Positions 34,130 through 46,154 of a stretch of DNA of 64,000 nucleotides are shown here, in pieces. The stretch's first letter is position 1. Each line of letters starts with the position of its first letter. The stretch lies in contig OZ059897.1 of the NCBI GenBank assembly GCA_964057225.1, positions 14,074,001-14,138,000 of the forward strand, given 5' to 3'. This stretch comes from Auanema rhodensis (lineage: Eukaryota; Nematoda; Chromadorea; Rhabditida; Rhabditidae). The notes below the pieces were generated by a model, which worked only from the letters and a program-made list of their open reading frames with translations, was not told where the DNA came from and did not search any database. The position numbers and the translations under genes were made by a program.

Positions 34130-35971
34130 TATGCAGTGCCCAAAAACGAACTTCCTGATAAAATCTAAATTTTGTCATCTTCTTATCTTATTTAGGTATA
34201 ACTATTCTGTTAAAATTTTGAACCAACATATTAGCATAAGCATGCGCCAGAGAGGAGGGGATGGCAAATACTAAACAAGCTCCCTCATTTGTTTTACCAA
34301 TTTTCATCAGATTATCGAAATCTTATTCATTCATATATGTATATATTTTTCTTCTACTTTCTTCTTTATTTACGAATGGTTGATCATTTCATTTATGAAA
34401 TCTTTTAATATTGTTACATTATGTATAATTGAACAATAACGTTCAACTAAGTTTTAAAATTTTGTATTTTCAATCGATCTAATAATAATAACATTTTTTC
34501 TCGCATCATTTCACCTGGTATGTGGTTGCATTGATTCCAATTTTTATGCTAATTTCACAAAATTAATAAAAAATTTAATTAAATTTAAAAAATTAGAATA
34601 TTTTTAAATATAATTAAAATAAAATACATTACATTTTAAAAACTTTACATTCGAAAACTTTTAAACAAGCATCTAAATTTTACTTGGGCAAAATGTTTAA
34701 CAAATTCTTAGTGGATAAACCTTGGAAACCGTGCCAAATTTATTAACCATGCCCCAACAGCTGCTCGTCAAAATCCTAACAATGAAACAATGAAAACTGG
34801 ATGTTCTTATACAATAAAGTCCGATATGAAACTGTCTGTAAAATGATGTATTCATTATCATTTAGATTTTGCATATTTTCATTCTACCAAGATACAATGG
34901 CTGCTAATAGGTTGTGTTTTTTCCTTTTCTTTTCAAATAAACTTTTTTTAGTTCTAAACGTTTATATGAGGAGAAGGGTTTCGATTATGAAGAAATTCAT
35001 TGGCTCTGGTACTTTAACAATTTTTCTATGTATACGAGTGAAAATTTTCAGTAAACATATAAAAATCAACAAGTATGGTGGAATCGAGCATAGTGAGCCT
35101 AGAAGAACCACTACTATTAGTGGTTGCTTATTTTTATTTTCCGCTTTCCTATCAACCTGTAGAAAACAAATTGGATTCAGACCCTCATTCAAGGATATAT
35201 TTGAAATAAAGGTATGAGCGTTTTTTTTAAATTTAATGACTTGAATCTTTTTTTTCATTTATACATATCCTTAGAAAAATTACTTTTTTTGAAAGCATTT
35301 TGAATGAAAAAAATTAAAACATTTTTATAGAACACTATCTTTATCTTCAAACCATGTCATATTTTCATTTATTAAAATTTTAAACATTGAGATATAATAT
35401 TGGGTGGTTGCAAACTTTTTTATTTGTTCTTTTTTTTGATTACTTTCTCCCATCTCTGTTTTAAGATTCTCATTCCTGTTGTGGATAGTATGGGAGGGTT
35501 AACCCAAAACTTAGCCCAGTTTACGTTGGAATAAAAAAACAACTTCTCATATTCAGTCAAAAATCTTTTGAAAAATCCCCGTTTTTGGCTCATTTTCAGA
35601 AAATCCTGAGCCAAAGAAACTCTTAACCTCAGATTACTCTCATACAGGATATGTGGAAAATGGGGAAGGCTTTTGAATTTTCTCCCTTTCTTTCAACGTG
35701 CGAGAGACAGTTGCTTTGTGAACCTTTTTTTAAATATCCAATTTTAAATTTATTTTTAGAAAATTTTGTAAATGTAGCTTAAAATTTGAAATTTTCATTG
35801 GGGCCAGCGAATCTATGCAACTACAATGCATTCATAAAATTTTGCAGATCAATCAAATAATAAAGAATAACATTAGAACAATTTATCTAAATTCTTCCTC
35901 ATATTTTTTTTTTGAATTTTGGTTGTTGTTTTGAGAAACATATAAACTATACTGAAAATTGTGTATTATAG
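34130..35971. other. Intergenic, no gene supported
   Basis: AT-rich sequence between the Tc1-like element and the polymerase fragment. Open stretches at 34801-35217 (plus) and 34962-35258 (minus) have no recognisable motif and overlap each other. A minus-strand open stretch at 35420-35614 ends with LKQRWEKVI, faintly like the end of mariner transposases, but it has no catalytic motif. Confidence 0.45.
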
Positions 35972-37981
35972 TGGTCACCATGGCCTGTGCAACCAAACCT
36001 GCTGCCTGGTGAAGGTAGAGTTTGGTTTTATTTTGACCCCGAACTCAAAATACCTGGTACTATAGCCAATACCGACTCACATTGTCTGGCTAGATTAGCA
36101 GTTGTGGGAATGTGGAAAGCTGACGAACTGGCCACTGAAGATGGCGATGAGAAACGAAGGCTGCAAAACCTTCGTCGCCATTACATCTTATTGCCAAATC
36201 AGCCACACCATATCAATTTATTAATTAGGTGTGGCATTTCCGAAAATTTGCTAAATTATAATTTGATTCATTTAAACATTATTGCCAGCTGTAATACAAA
36301 CTATAAATTTGTAGTATATGCTAGACCGCCTGGACAGCGTATGTACACTATCCAGAAAATATTTAATGAAGCGGCTAGCAAATTGGTAACACTAGGTTAC
36401 CGTAATAATCACTATGATTGTATTACAGCTGGTAGTCGTTCGAAAATTTTTGACGGTTTTATATGTCAACACTGTAAGTTATCTTACAATACAGTGTTGC
36501 ATAGATGTAAAGCCAAATGTAAAAAATGCCACACCTATAATTGTAATGCGATGGGGAATGTGGTTGAGAGTAGCGTGAGGTGTGATAGTTGTAGAGTTTT
36601 GTTTAAAACTCAACAATGCTTCGATAGGCATTTGCGAAAAGCCTGCCGAAAATTCAAGGTATTTTGTGAAAATTTAAAGTTGTACATAACAAGCTTAAAT
36701 TCAGACATGTGTGGCGTGTGATCACTATCACATGGTCCGTGCTGATAGACCGCACAATTGCAATGAAAAATTTTGCAAAAAGTGCGGTCAAACAAAGCCT
36801 GAAGAGCACTCTTGTTGTTGGGTTCCACCTAACGACAAGAAGAAGGCTCAACTAAAAAAGAAGCAAGAAAAGTTCAAGGTTTGTAATTGATATCTGTACA
36901 AATGTAATGCTTCCTTGTTTAAGCTCATATTTTATGACTTTGAAACAGTTGTGTTAAAAAACGGCACAAATGTTCATGAATATGCAGATGAACAATGGCC
37001 CTATATGGTTGTATATAATAAGTTTTGTGAAAGTTGTATAGATTCTAATATATGTGAAAAATGTACAACCAAGGAGGGCCATTTTGGGTACCAGCAAGGT
37101 GATAATGAATGTTCTGTAACAGATCGTTTCCTTGATTGGTTGCTCAACTTTTCTGAGAATGATAATGCAATTTTGATTGCGCATAATGGTTCGCGCTTTG
37201 ACATACATTTTTTGGTGTCTAGGCTTATACATCGTGGAATATATCCTGACCCCATTTTAAATGGGACCAAGATTATTAGCATGTTTGTTAAGCCTTTAAG
37301 AGGTCAAAATATCAATCATTTATATTTTAAAGATAGTTATTTATTAGTGCCCTTACCCTTATCAGCGTTACCCAAAGCATTTGGTGTACCTGATATGAGT
37401 AAAGGACAATTTCCATACCTCTTTAACCAACCAATAAATTATGGCAAAGTGCTACCATCCTTGCCACCAAAGCATTACTATTGTACTGCTAGAATGAAAG
37501 CCGAAGACCTTGCTTCATTCAATGTTTGGTATGAGGAGCGTAATCAAAGCGCGTTTGATTTTGACGAGGAGCTTCTGGAATATTGTAGAACAGATGTCCG
37601 TATTTTAACCAACTGTATGAAAGTGTACATGAAGTTGGCCACCGCCACCACTGGCTGGAATCCTGTCATACAATGCATGACATTTGCCAGTTTTTCTTTA
37701 TTCCAGGCAAGTTTTCAAAAATGCAAGCATTGTTTAAAGCAATTGTGTTTCAGTTGAAGATGAACCACATTAAAGAAAATCAAGTGGGTATTCTGCCTGA
37801 GACTGGTTATTATGCCGGCCAGAAGCAGAGTATAATTGCCATAAAGTACATAAAATGGCTAGAACAAGGATTAGGCCGCCCATTAATGCATAAGCTTAAT
37901 GGTGGTGAATTTGTTGTGAGAGTAGATGGCCAACGCTATCTACTTGATGCTTATGACAGTGTGGCTAATCACGGCTATGAG
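35972..37981 (+). pseudogene. Maverick/Polinton-like protein-primed DNA polymerase B, fragment
   Basis: Four exons, 35972-36658, 36705-36878, 36924-37706 and 37754-37981, join in frame over 624 codons, all with phase-0 introns. An N-terminal region with Cys/His clusters (CQHCKL, CKAKCKKCHTYNC, CDSC, CNEKFCKKCGQ) precedes the 3'-5' exonuclease domain: motif I FYDFETVV, motif II AHNGSRFDIHFL, motif III YCRTDVRIL. The start of the palm region follows (MNHIKENQVGILPETGYYAG, LNGGEFVV, YLLDAYDSVANHGYE). The polymerase catalytic Asp motifs are missing because the gene breaks off at a donor at 37982. No start codon is evident: the first exon opens at an acceptor. One intron is GC-AG (CAG then gcaagt). 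The most likely source is a Maverick/Polinton element; a related linear plasmid is possible. Confidence 0.8.
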
Positions 37982-38002
37982 GTGAGTAATTTGTAATAAA
38001 TA

Positions 38003-38365
38003 ACTAACTGTATGAAAAAATACATGAAGTTGGCCACCGCTACCACTGGCTGGAACCCTGTCATACAATGCATGACATTTGCCAGTTTTTCTTTATTCCA
38101 GGCAAGTTTTCAAAAATGCAAGCATTGTTTAAAGCAATTGTGTTTCAGTTGAAGAACTCTTGTTGTTGGGTTTCACCTAACGACAAGAAGAAGGCTCAGC
38201 TAAAAAAGAAACAAGAGAAATACAAGGTTTGTAATTGATGCCTTTACAAGTGTAATGGTTCCTTGTTTAAGATTATATTTTATGACTTTGAAACAGCTGT
38301 GTTAAAAAATGACACTGATGTTCATGAATATGCAAATGAACAATGGCCCAATATTGTTGTATAGG
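38003..38365 (+). repeat. Scrambled second copy of polymerase segments
   Basis: Two pieces of the polymerase gene recur in reversed order. Bases 38003-38151 repeat about 37605-37754 (end of exon 3 plus the GC-AG intron). Bases 38152-38365 repeat about 36805-37018 (end of exon 2, the intron, and the start of exon 3). The join falls at a short shared string around gaag. Differences from the first copy are frequent enough to show age, including a stop (TAG) near 38362. Confidence 0.8.
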
Positions 38366-38446
38366 TTATAACAATTTTTGCAATAGTTGTGTTTTTTCAC
38401 CCAAGATGCGGCCTAAGATGGAAAACATTTTTTTAATAAAGAAAAT

Positions 38447-38869
38447 ATGAAAAATGTTGTTGAAATTGACGAAAAGCAACCGCACACGTTAATTTATATC
38501 CGAAACGTGAGTAGAGCAAACGTGAGATATGATAATCAGTCAGATATAGTTCAAGATTATATTGACATAAGTATACCACATAATAGAAAATTCTTATTTA
38601 ATGCTCTACCGAAAGAAATATAGCAAAAAGATTTCGGAGAAGGATTGTACCTCACCGCACAGATTTGTTGTCAACAAAACGTGGTAAACAGACATAGATT
38701 CATGATTCATTTGAAAGAAAATAACATAAATCGAAGTTTAAGTTACTAAGAAAGTTTTGAATTTTTCGAAACATGGGAACATGTGAAAGAGGTTGAGGCT
38801 ATGAATTGGACAACAATCGTTTCATGTTGTGTACCAAGTTATACTATTATTAATTTATATCTAAAGTAA
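38447..38869 (+). pseudogene. Decayed open frame of unknown function next to the polymerase
   Basis: A 140-codon frame from ATG to TAA is broken only by TAG at 38621 and TAA at 38747. The reading has normal composition (KNVVEIDEKQPHTLIYIRNV, then PHNRKFLFNALPKEI, then FEFFETWEHVKEVEAMNW). Its position beside the polymerase suggests it may come from the same mobile element. I recognise no family. Confidence 0.4.
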
Positions 38870-39192
38870 ATTAAATATAAATTAAATCAATGACTTACAT
38901 ATTTGAATCTAATCCATGATTATCAGTGGAGCGCGACTTAAAAACTATTGTTCTCTGGTATTATTTTACTGAAAAGTTTAATTAACAATAAAATTATAAG
39001 TACTGTGGAAATTAAATATTTGCAATCATGTCTGTGAAACCAGAATAACTTATAGAAAATCAAAAATATTGATGTATCTACGAGATATCACGGCTTGAAC
39101 ACAGCTCCCATAGTGAACTTATATTGCCTAATGATTTATATGATATATCCATTTTTTATTTTATCACGTAGTTACCAATTATATATAAATGT

Positions 39193-39265
39193 GGTCAATA
39201 GCCGAAAGGATAAGATGACGGACTGGTACTCAAACAGTCAAAGATCGAATCCCGCAGGCTGCTAG
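39193..39265 (+). other. tRNA-like sequence with A- and B-box similarity
   Basis: The string TAGCCGAAAGGATAAGATGA resembles a type-II tRNA D-arm (A box), and GATCGAATCCC 40 bases later resembles the T-arm (B box). Between them, ACTG and CAGT can pair as a partial anticodon stem. Acceptor and T stems do not pair, so it is not an intact tRNA. It may be a tRNA pseudogene or the head of a SINE; the minisatellite starts 30 bp later. Confidence 0.4.
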
Positions 39266-39289
39266 AGTAAGAGGTAAGACAAAAGTTAT

Positions 39290-39547
39290 AGAACCGAAAC
39301 AGGACCGAGGACACCGGGACGGACGACCCCAGGACGGAGGACACCGGGACGGAGGACACCAGGACCGAGGACGGAGGACACCAGGACCGAGGACGGAGGA
39401 CCCAGGACGGAGGACGGAGGACACCAGGACCGAGGACGGAGGACCCAGGACGGAGGACACCAGGACCGAGGACGGAGGACCCAGGACCGAGGACGGAGGA
39501 CCCAGGACCGAGGACGGAGGACCCAGGACGGAGGACACCAGGACCGA
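39290..39547 (+). repeat. GC-rich minisatellite with no T on the plus strand
   Basis: About 258 bases are built from variants of ggacggaggacaccaggacc and ggacggaggacccaggaccga, with no T at all on the plus strand. Such purine-rich strand asymmetry in AT-rich DNA is striking. The minus-strand reading SSVLGPP repeated is a by-product of the repeat, not a protein. Confidence 0.9.
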
Positions 39548-39755
39548 TTTTCCTAACCTTTTTTAATAACTATATTTTTTCAGGACTGAGGAGGACGAGG
39601 ACCCCAAGACAGATAGAGGACCCCAGGACAAATAGAGGATCCGAGGACCTCAGGGCAGATAGAGGACCCCAGGATTGAGGACCTCAGAGGATCTCCCTAG
39701 ACCAGGACCCTCCTATTTTTTTCCTAACCTTTTTTAGTAACTATATTTTTTCATT
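39548..39755 (+). repeat. Degenerate minisatellite between two direct repeats
   Basis: A 37-bp string beginning ttttcctaacctttttt occurs at 39548-39584 and again, with one or two changes, at 39716-39752. Between the copies lies a second repeat block made of gatagaggaccccagga variants, related to the preceding minisatellite but with some T. The layout suggests duplication of one flank together with repeat units. Confidence 0.7.
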
Positions 39756-39759
39756 TTTC

Positions 39760-40305
39760 TTAAAATTTTATTGCCAAGTTGCCTTGTAAAATACGAAATT
39801 ATTGTATTCTAACTATATTAATAACTTTAAATATTGAAAAAACATAAATTATTATGTCAAACGTCATCAAAAATATTTCAATTGACATTGAAGCATTACT
39901 TACTTAATAAAAATTTATAATTTTATATAATGATTCTGATTATAAGTACTATGAAAGTTCATTTAGTATTTATGTGATTTTGAAAATCTTTGGTCTAATA
40001 CTCCGAATAAAATCTGATTAATCCACCTCATTACACATTACACAATTATAATGAAAATTTAAAAAAAAAAAACATTTTAAAACACTGTTTTGTTTATCTG
40101 TTGAAATATTGTCGATTTTGTAACTTTTTTCGATGCCTAGCTGATGTCACAAAACAAAATCATAAATATATATAGATATATATTGTATTAATACAGTAAT
40201 TTATTTATTTATTCAACCAAAACTTTTTTTAAAAATTTTTAAAATAATATTACAATGTTTATATTTCATAATAAAACATAAATATATAATTATAATTATA
40301 TAATT
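39760..40305. other. Intergenic, no gene seen
   Basis: AT-rich sequence downstream of receptor B. AATAAA-type strings on the minus strand (tttatt on plus near 40200) could serve as its polyadenylation signal. Confidence 0.45.
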
Positions 40306-41633
40306 TTAATATTTATCAACAGTACTTCGTGTTATTACTCCACTTACATTAATTTTATGAGACCTTGAATGTCCACAGAATTTAAGATTAATTGTTTGGT
40401 TAAGAATTGTATTATAACGTAAATTAATTATTATATAAACAATAAATGAGCTAGATAGTATTACCATTGAAAATTCAAGTAAAACTAAAAAAAATTAAAT
40501 TAATAATCAATAATTATAATTTTTAAAATTATTTAATATAACTTACAAGATGGGATATTAATATATATATGAATATATGCAATAAAAGTAGAGAAGAGTA
40601 TAACTGCTAAAGTTGTGAAATTCTGATAAAAAAAAATTAAATTTAATGAAAAAATTCATTGAAGCATACTTGTGCAATCAAAACTTTAACAAGTGTTAAC
40701 TGATATGATGAACTTTCTTTTGAAACAATAGTTTGTTTCCTACGTATTTCTTTTAAAGTATAATGAATGCAGATTAAAGCGATCTGAAAAAATGATTTTT
40801 CAGCATAAATGATTACATTTTGTGAAAATTAACTTACAAAAGTTGAAATTACTAATAATATTGGCACGTATATCAAAAAAAGTGTTCCATATATATTTGA
40901 AAAGTTCATATAGACAAGTTTAGTTTCAGCTTCATCACGCTCTTTAAAATTTTCTATCAACTGAAAAACGATTTTGGAATTAATATCTTTGAATTCAGAA
41001 TAACAAAATACATTCAAATAATCAATATGATCATTATGATCAAATTCTAGAATAATAATCAATATTATGGCAGGTATAATTAAAAAAGTTATTAATATTA
41101 ATATAAATAATAAGTAAAATATGTAACTTTTCTGAAAATATATAGAATTGTCTTTCTATTTTTTTGGAAAGTTATTAATAATACCTGCGTGAAATTACTT
41201 AATCTTGATATAGTTCGTAAACGATATAAAAATGAAATAAATGAAATTGAAACAAAATATCCAAATAAAATATATTGGAATTCACATATATTTGTACAAG
41301 TTAAACCAATCAGTTCATGATATCCTTTACAATGAATAACGTTTTTCCGAAAATCTGGACGAAATTTTCCAAAAAATGCTGAATTGAAGCAAAATAGATA
41401 AATGCAAATCTTAAAATATATTATTAATTTTGATATAAAAATAATAATATTACTTGTTGACTATAAATAATATGTTTATATTCCTTTGATTCATACAAAG
41501 GTCGTGAATTTTTATGTATTAATATACTAAATAAGAATATTAATGTGCATAGAAGAAATAAAAAATCTTGTGTTAACATGTAAAATTCATAAGTTGGTTC
41601 ATTTCGATGAGTATTAAGTAAATCTGATACCAT
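40306..41633 (-). CDS. Srh/Sri-like chemoreceptor B
   Basis: Seven-helix chemoreceptor in about seven exons on the minus strand. The start is placed at MVSDLLNTHRNEP (41633), which gives a first exon ending EYKHIIYSQQ before a GTAATA donor. The second exon holds FFGKFRPDFRKNVIHCKGY and IGLTC, matching receptors A and C. Helix 3 ends SFLYRLRTIS. Further exons carry IPAIILIIILEFDHND, the helix-5 piece YGTLFLIYVPILLVI, the loop QLTLVKVLIAQ, helix 6 FTTLAVILFSTFIAY and the last helix VLLEFSMVILSSSFIVYIII with NLRYNT, then a polar tail ending STVDKY. All junctions use GT-AG introns of about 40-60 bp. An upstream in-frame stretch from 41747 would add hydrophobic residues, but I prefer the inner ATG. 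Ligand unknown. Confidence 0.75.
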
Positions 41634-43037
41634 AATTTCCTTAAATCTGTAAATAAAATAAATATTTGAATAGCTAAATATTGTAAAAATCAGATAATTT
41701 AGAGAAACTATGTAGAAGAGTGAATGACATGTATGACAGAATCTCATTTAATAATTTGAAATTTAAAACAAAACTTTGATATAAAGAAGATATAGTATGT
41801 ATAGTAGAGATAAATATACTTGTATGTTATATTTATCTATATGTGTATGTATATTGAAAAATTGTTTTTTTAAACAGATTTTTCAATAATATAGAATTTA
41901 TGGTATACTATTTGAAAACTTGATAAAATTTGAAATAAATACTAACTTATTATGAAGATGTACTAAAGTTAGTTTATTGTATATATAGTATACATGTATT
42001 ATATATTTTGAAACAAAGGAATTATCTTTAATAAAAAAATAAAACAAATTAGTTGATTATTCGAAAAAAAATAAAAATGGTAAAGAAGATGATAGAGAAC
42101 AAATCACTGAGCTGCTGACAACTCATCTTTTGGCTTTTTAAATTGGTCAGTGAACATTTCAAATTTAATTACAATTTATTATTAATTTGAATAACGAAAG
42201 AAAAGTTAGAACAATGATAACAAGTATTAATGATATGATTTTACATTAAGAGAAATGAAATAATATTTCTAGTTAGAGATGTAGATATATACTTGAAATA
42301 TGAATTGTTAAATAAAGCGATATATGTTGATCAATTAATTATATGTATATAAATTATTTAAATTATAATAATTTTATTAAAAGTTTACATATTTCATTGC
42401 ATTTTTTAACTTTTTACGTTGATCTTACATTTCTAATATGATATTATGAATTAAGAACATGTAACAGCAAAACTGATTTAGTTTAGGTTAGCTACTCAAT
42501 GTCATATTTTTTGAGAATAAATTTAAAATTTGAAAGAAATTAAAAAAAAGGAAGTTAACTGAAAAATATTTGTAATCATTTCCTATTCTGTGATATGGCA
42601 AAATATGAAATGAAAACATAACAATTCAGATCTTATAGTAGGAAGTTCTAATGTTAAAGAAATAAAATGTAAATCTGATGAAGCAGAAACGGTATTATTG
42701 CGTCATTATTTACACATATATGAGCAAATTATTTATATATTCAATAATATATTTTAAATAAATGAAGAACATTTATCAATAACTATAATACATAAGAACA
42801 AATAGATATCTCTTTTATAATAAAAAAATTTAATAATATTAAGAAATTTTAGTAGATAATACAACAAGTAAATTCTTATCTAGCCTTGGCATGAACTGAT
42901 GAATGTGACAAATCTGTAAACATAAAGCAATCCAACATGTAATTCTTTATTTCTTTGTTATTTTCTTTTAACATCAATAAATTTTGTTTTGATGAATAAA
43001 AACTATTTAATTATTAAAAACAACATAAAAAGATATT
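41634..43037. other. Intergenic between receptors B and C
   Basis: 1.4 kb of strongly AT-rich DNA with no coding stretch that I can support. It should contain the promoter of receptor B; no recognisable motif stands out. Confidence 0.5.
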
Positions 43038-44426
43038 TTATGCTATTAAAACTGTGCTAGATGTTCCAATCATACGATTTGTTTTAATAATGAAACATGG
43101 TATGAAATCACGAACTGTTTTTCGATATGATGTATTTAAAGTTAAAACAAGAATAACTTGAACATTAGTAGCATTTGCAAATAAAATAATGGCAGTTAAT
43201 AAAACTTCTGAAATATTTTAAAAATTATTTTTAGAAATAAATTATAAACTATCACAAACCTATATGTACATTAGTAAATAAGGAAATTAATATAACTAAA
43301 GGTGCACAACCCATAATTGTAAAGATGGTAGCACTCTAGAAAACATAATGTTCATAGAATATATTATAAATTTTAAAATTTTATTTATATATTACCTGAA
43401 TGAGTAATATTTTTAAAACTTTCATATGATATTTATATTGTCCTGCTGCTCGTGATTGTTGAAGTTGTACTGATACTACTATATATCTAACTAAAGGTAA
43501 TAAAGCCTAAAATAAATAAATAATTTTGTATTCTATAACTATAAAATAATTAAATTAATTATAGATATGATTGAAATAAGAAAACATATACTTACCACGC
43601 CACTAATCCCTAACATTACAGTAAAAAAAGAAGTATAAGCTTTAAAAGTCCAGTCAGAATATGGAATAGCTATAATAGATTTACGTTTACTATAAGCTTC
43701 GAAATATACAGGTAACTGAAAACAAAATTAAAAATATTATAAATTATAATAAAATTTTAGAAAATATACATCTTTTAGAATAGTAAAAGCAATATCATCA
43801 GTTAGAGTGAACATACAAGTAACAATAATAGTTGGTGGAATAACTAAAAATATTAGAATAGTTGAGCATAATCCATAAAAAAACCAATCATTCTATAAAA
43901 TATTTTTACAAGGATTTTTAAAAGAAAACTTTAAGAAATACATTCATAATATGATCATGTCTTGTTATAATTCGTATACGATATAGTAAAGCAATAAAAA
44001 AATATGCTGCATATGATCCAAAGCAGAAACATGCAAACGACTACAATATTTGAAATTTAAAAATAGAACTTAAATAATTAAATTGTTTACATATGAAGTA
44101 TAACACGGTAATCCAATATATGGATTATATCCTTCACAAAATACCACACCTTTATCCAATATTGGTATGTATTTACCAAAAAATGACCAACATATACTAT
44201 TTAAAAATAAATAAACCTTAGAATAAAAATAATTATATATAAAGGTTGAAGAATATCGAACTTGTTGAAAATGTGAACACAGACGATATTCTTTTAATTC
44301 TTTTGATGGCGGTGATCTATTAATAATATAAATACTGAATAAATTTAAAATAATAGCAGAAATAGTAGTAATATCAAGAAATATAAGATAAATCCTATGA
44401 TTAACAGTATCACTTGTTATATTCAT
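43038..44426 (-). CDS. Srh/Sri-like chemoreceptor C
   Basis: The best-resolved of the three minus-strand receptors. It starts at MNITSDTVNHRIYLIF (44426), with a first cytoplasmic loop SKELKEYRLCSHFQQ. A 45-bp in-frame intron follows, then ICWSFFGKYIPILDKGVVFC and YIGLPCYTSY. Helix 3 is FACFCFGSYAAYFFIALLYR, then IRIITRHDHIMN. Helix 4 has IPPTIIVTCMF, helix 5 ALLPLVRYIVVSVQLQQS, and loop 3/helix 6 YKYHMKVLKILLIQSA. Helix 7 reads ILFANATNVQVILVLTLNTS, then YRKTVRDF, with SYRK in the place of the family PYR motif. The protein ends STVLIA at TAA. About eight exons join in frame. Shared FFGK and C-x-GY-x-x-x-x-GL-x-C motifs define a subfamily with A and B, distinct from the array on the left. Confidence 0.82.
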
Positions 44427-45957
44427 AATGTGGGGTGAAAGTAATTGAAAATCTTTATTTTATACAATAAAGAGAGATGAGGTAGTGTAGTTGACAGCAA
44501 AAGTAATATTGTAATAAACACTGATTTCTAAAATATATTATATAATCATAAATATATAATTTACAAATATACTCTCGTCAAGTTTATGTAGATATCAAGA
44601 TGTGCCAACTGATATTCACACCTTGTATTAATACACCTGCTTATATCTCACACTAGCATTGGATTTCAAATGTTATCCTTTTGACTTTCTTTTTTTTTTT
44701 GAAAAAATTTGAATATAAATATACATATCTATTATAAAATTCAATTCAATAATTTTGATTATGAAGAAAATTTCTGATATACCCTACTCTTAATCACTTC
44801 TTTCTTAGTAAATTATAATTTGAAATGAGGAATTTCAAATGTAAGCTGTCAAAGATTAATATTTACTTCTGATGAAGTATGATCTTTAAACGGATTTTAC
44901 TTAAAAACAATATTTATTTTGAACTTATATTCAACTGAAATCAAATTTAAAAGAACCTTTTCTTACAATATAAAAATTATTTATAAAGATTAGTTTACTT
45001 AATAAACAAATTATATACCATATACTTTAACAGCTGAATGATATTCTCTTTTATGATTTTTTTCTTCTAAACAATTTGTTTCAAACAATAAAAATAAATA
45101 TATCATTGATCACTTTTGAATTATATTATGTACTTACATAGATATGAATGTTATATATGTAAATCTTGAAAATAATAATAAAAAAGTTTTTGAAATAAAT
45201 TATTTTTAGAAAAAGGTTAAAATAATAATTTGATTTGATCAAACATTGTTAAACTTTTAAAATTATTTTTATAATTAATAATAAAAATAGAATATGTATA
45301 GTATAGTATATGTACTATATGTATGGACATACATATGTACATAAGCATAAACAAATAATTTATATAAAATTTTGTTTCCTTTTTTAATAAAAAAAATTAT
45401 TTTATTTTTTCTAAAATTTAAAATTAATTTTCAGAATTTAAAAGAAATGTACATACGATTTATGACTAATCGCTATGCATGAGAGGATATAAAATATTCA
45501 TAAAAAATTATTAATGCAACTAGAAAAAACTTTTTTTTAGATTATAATACGTAATTATAAATAATATAATAATATTATTGCATATTAATAAAAGTATTTG
45601 TTATTATTTTATATTTTATTTACATAAAAAATAATATTAATTCAATTAATAAGCAGAAAAAATTTAAATCATTCTTTTTTTTTCGAATTTTAAATATTTT
45701 CTATATTAATGTTTTGTTTTCTATAAATAAAATATATATTTCTATATTTTAAATATTTTTAGTTAATTGTATATGTGTATTACTTTTACGTCAATTATAC
45801 ATTATCGTAGTCAAGTAATCTTTAGATATCTAAAACTTTATTATATTGATTGACTTGACTAGATTGACTATATAGCCTTAATCTATGTTAAGAAGACTAG
45901 GTATATGTACTTTTTCCATATTATTCTCACTTAAGAATACATTCTATACTACATATG
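44427..45957. other. Intergenic, no gene seen
   Basis: Extremely AT-rich sequence with many homopolymer runs and short palindromes. I see no coding stretch. It ends at the TA target site of the miniature Tc1-like element. Confidence 0.5.
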
Positions 45958-45959
45958 TA

Positions 45960-46154
45960 CAGTCCTGAGTGATGAACGTTGGACACTCAAAAAATCTCTC
46001 GAATCGTTTAAAACAAACTACAGAAAGAAAATATTATGAGTATTGAAAAACTCCATAGCATAGCATATATTAATTTTTTCCAATTTTTTTTGTAGTTTGA
46101 AGGGGGTTATCTGGGCTCTCTCAAGATGTGTCCCACTTTCATTGCACAAGACTG
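45960..46154. mobile_element. Miniature Tc1-family element (MITE)
   Basis: A 195-bp element flanked by TA on both sides has inverted ends beginning CAGTCCTGAGTGATGAA (left) and CAGTCTTGTGCAATGAA (right, read inward). Subterminal strings match the larger element at 32876: acaaactacagaaag and tattatgagtatt on the left, and gtagtttgaagggggtt on the right. It therefore arose by deletion of the whole transposase from a relative of that element. No coding capacity. Confidence 0.85.

Noticed and set aside
34801-35258. Overlapping open stretches on both strands, up to 138 codons
   Set aside because: No motif, no partner exons, and the two strands overlap; the composition does not favour either.
35420-35614. 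Minus-strand stretch ending LKQRWEKVI, like a mariner C terminus
   Set aside because: Only about nine residues resemble mariner. The catalytic motif that should precede them is absent, so I do not call an element.
39230-39538. Minus-strand open frame with SSVLGPP repeats
   Set aside because: It is a translation of the minisatellite. The open frame follows from repeat composition (no T on the other strand means no A on this one), not from coding constraint.
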